Both the position numbers and the translations under genes were made by a program. Source: Chrysophaeum taylorii (taxonomy: Eukaryota > Sar > Pelagophyceae > Pelagomonadales > Pelagomonadaceae). From it: a stretch of DNA of 64,000 bases. Shown piece by piece: positions 63,403 to 64,000 of this stretch (positions within the stretch are counted from its first letter, which is position 1; each line of letters begins with the position of its first letter). The stretch spans positions 1 to 64,000 of the forward strand of contig JAQMWT010000091.1 of assembly GCA_029834535.1 (NCBI GenBank). The letters are read 5' to 3'. Below the pieces are notes generated by a model, which saw nothing but the letters and a program-made list of their open reading frames with translations, was not told where the DNA came from and did not search any database.

Positions 63403-64000
63403 GTGAAAGGCAAGACGACGAGAAAACAAACCCCGACGAAAATGGGTTCTCGCAGTCAGCAAGACGCCATGATACAGGAGATAAAGGATCTCCAAGCAAA
63501 AGTAGCCGCTAGCGAAGCCGAGAGTAGAGCGGAGCTTCCGCTGCCTTCGCAGCTGCTTCCGAAGCCAATGCCAAAGTCGCTCGACTTGAAGCTCAATTTG
63601 CACAGTTTCTGGGACGTACTCCACCCCCCACTGTCGCTGCTGCGACTCCTCCTCCTATTCCGGCACCCCCAGATCCCTCCTTCAACACCAAACCCAAGCC
63701 CGCTACCTTCTCCGAACCCCCCAGCTCTGTCCTCAAGTCAATGGACGGCGCTCAAGTCACCCCTCCGATGCTCTCCTACCATGTATGGCAGCTGTCCACG
63801 TACCATCGCATGCCTGAAACTTGCATTTCCAAGTATTTCATTCGGAACCTCTTCACATGGGCATCCATCTTACGCGGCCCCACCGACTCTGCCGACGATC
63901 TTCTGAGCTATTGCGTCGCCGAATACGACAAGGATCCCCAACTACATGCCACTGCCGGCAATACCCCAGACTTTTCCGGTCTTAAGGTATACTACCAAGG
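63403..64000 (+). pseudogene. Gag-like coding sequence, runs off the window
   Basis: The frame from MGSRSQQDAMIQEIKDLQAK (about 63,442) is coiled coil. At about 63,535 a +1 shift leads to FAAASEANAKVARLEAQFAQ, a Pro-rich linker, then a helical region (LSYHVWQLSTYHRMPETCIS, YFIRNLFTWASILRG) that continues to the window end without a stop. The pattern coiled coil, Pro linker, helical domain fits Gag of LTR elements. Which element it belongs to is unknown. Confidence 0.55.

Overview
The window is eukaryotic and consists almost entirely of transposable elements nested in one another. No confident cellular gene was found, and neither were rRNA, bacterial operon features or CRISPR arrays. The host looks like an alga or other protist, judged from the element types; it cannot be named from this sequence. 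Retrotransposons carrying captured DNA cytosine methyltransferases, as seen here, have been reported before from dinoflagellates and charophyte algae, which is a hint but not an identification.

Layout. Positions 1-20,912 form a very large inverted duplication: two arms of about 9.8-10 kb around a 1.07 kb spacer, and the left arm may continue past the window edge. Each arm holds a Ty1/copia element (family 2) with its 5' LTR inserted into a second copia element (family 1). Positions 22,488-35,246 (minus) are a nearly complete family 1 element in the order LTR, gag-protease, in-frame TGA, C5 cytosine methyltransferase, integrase, reverse transcriptase, RNase H, a third ORF, LTR. Positions 35,268-38,448 hold rearranged family 2 pieces, including a third-ORF homologue. 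Positions 39,910-45,390 hold a different copia element (family 3) that has two zinc knuckles and no methyltransferase. Positions 45,424-49,624 are gag and protease fragments of other LTR elements. Positions 49,625-51,112 hold an LTR plus gag start related to family 1. Positions 51,113-55,317 are a nest of Helitron-like elements with tetranucleotide arrays and SINE/LINE-tail insertions. Positions 55,318-58,500 are GC-rich, partly repetitive and mostly unassigned. Positions 58,500-63,345 are a degraded LTR element of a different lineage (gag, zinc knuckle, retropepsin), which carries its own, unrelated-looking C5 methyltransferase. Positions 63,403-64,000 start another gag that leaves the window.

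How the parts relate. In families 1 and 2 the methyltransferase sits between protease and integrase, so it would be made as part of the polyprotein. Motifs I, IV, VI, VIII, IX and X can be read, with the catalytic Pro-Cys and the motif VI Glu kept. A single in-frame TGA separates gag-protease from methyltransferase-pol in both families. In family 2 a short repeated peptide (T-E-x-S-L-N-Y) lies before protease, between methyltransferase and integrase, and between integrase and RT, which suggests polyprotein processing sites. Removing the SINE at 30,227 restores the family 1 methyltransferase frame, and removing the 1,031 bp Helitron-like element at 41,354 restores the family 3 integrase frame, so both are recent insertions.

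Most coding regions carry frameshifts or stops and are called pseudogenes. The longest intact ORFs are family 1 gag-protease (913 aa), integrase-RT-RNase H (1,227 aa) and the third ORF (663 aa).
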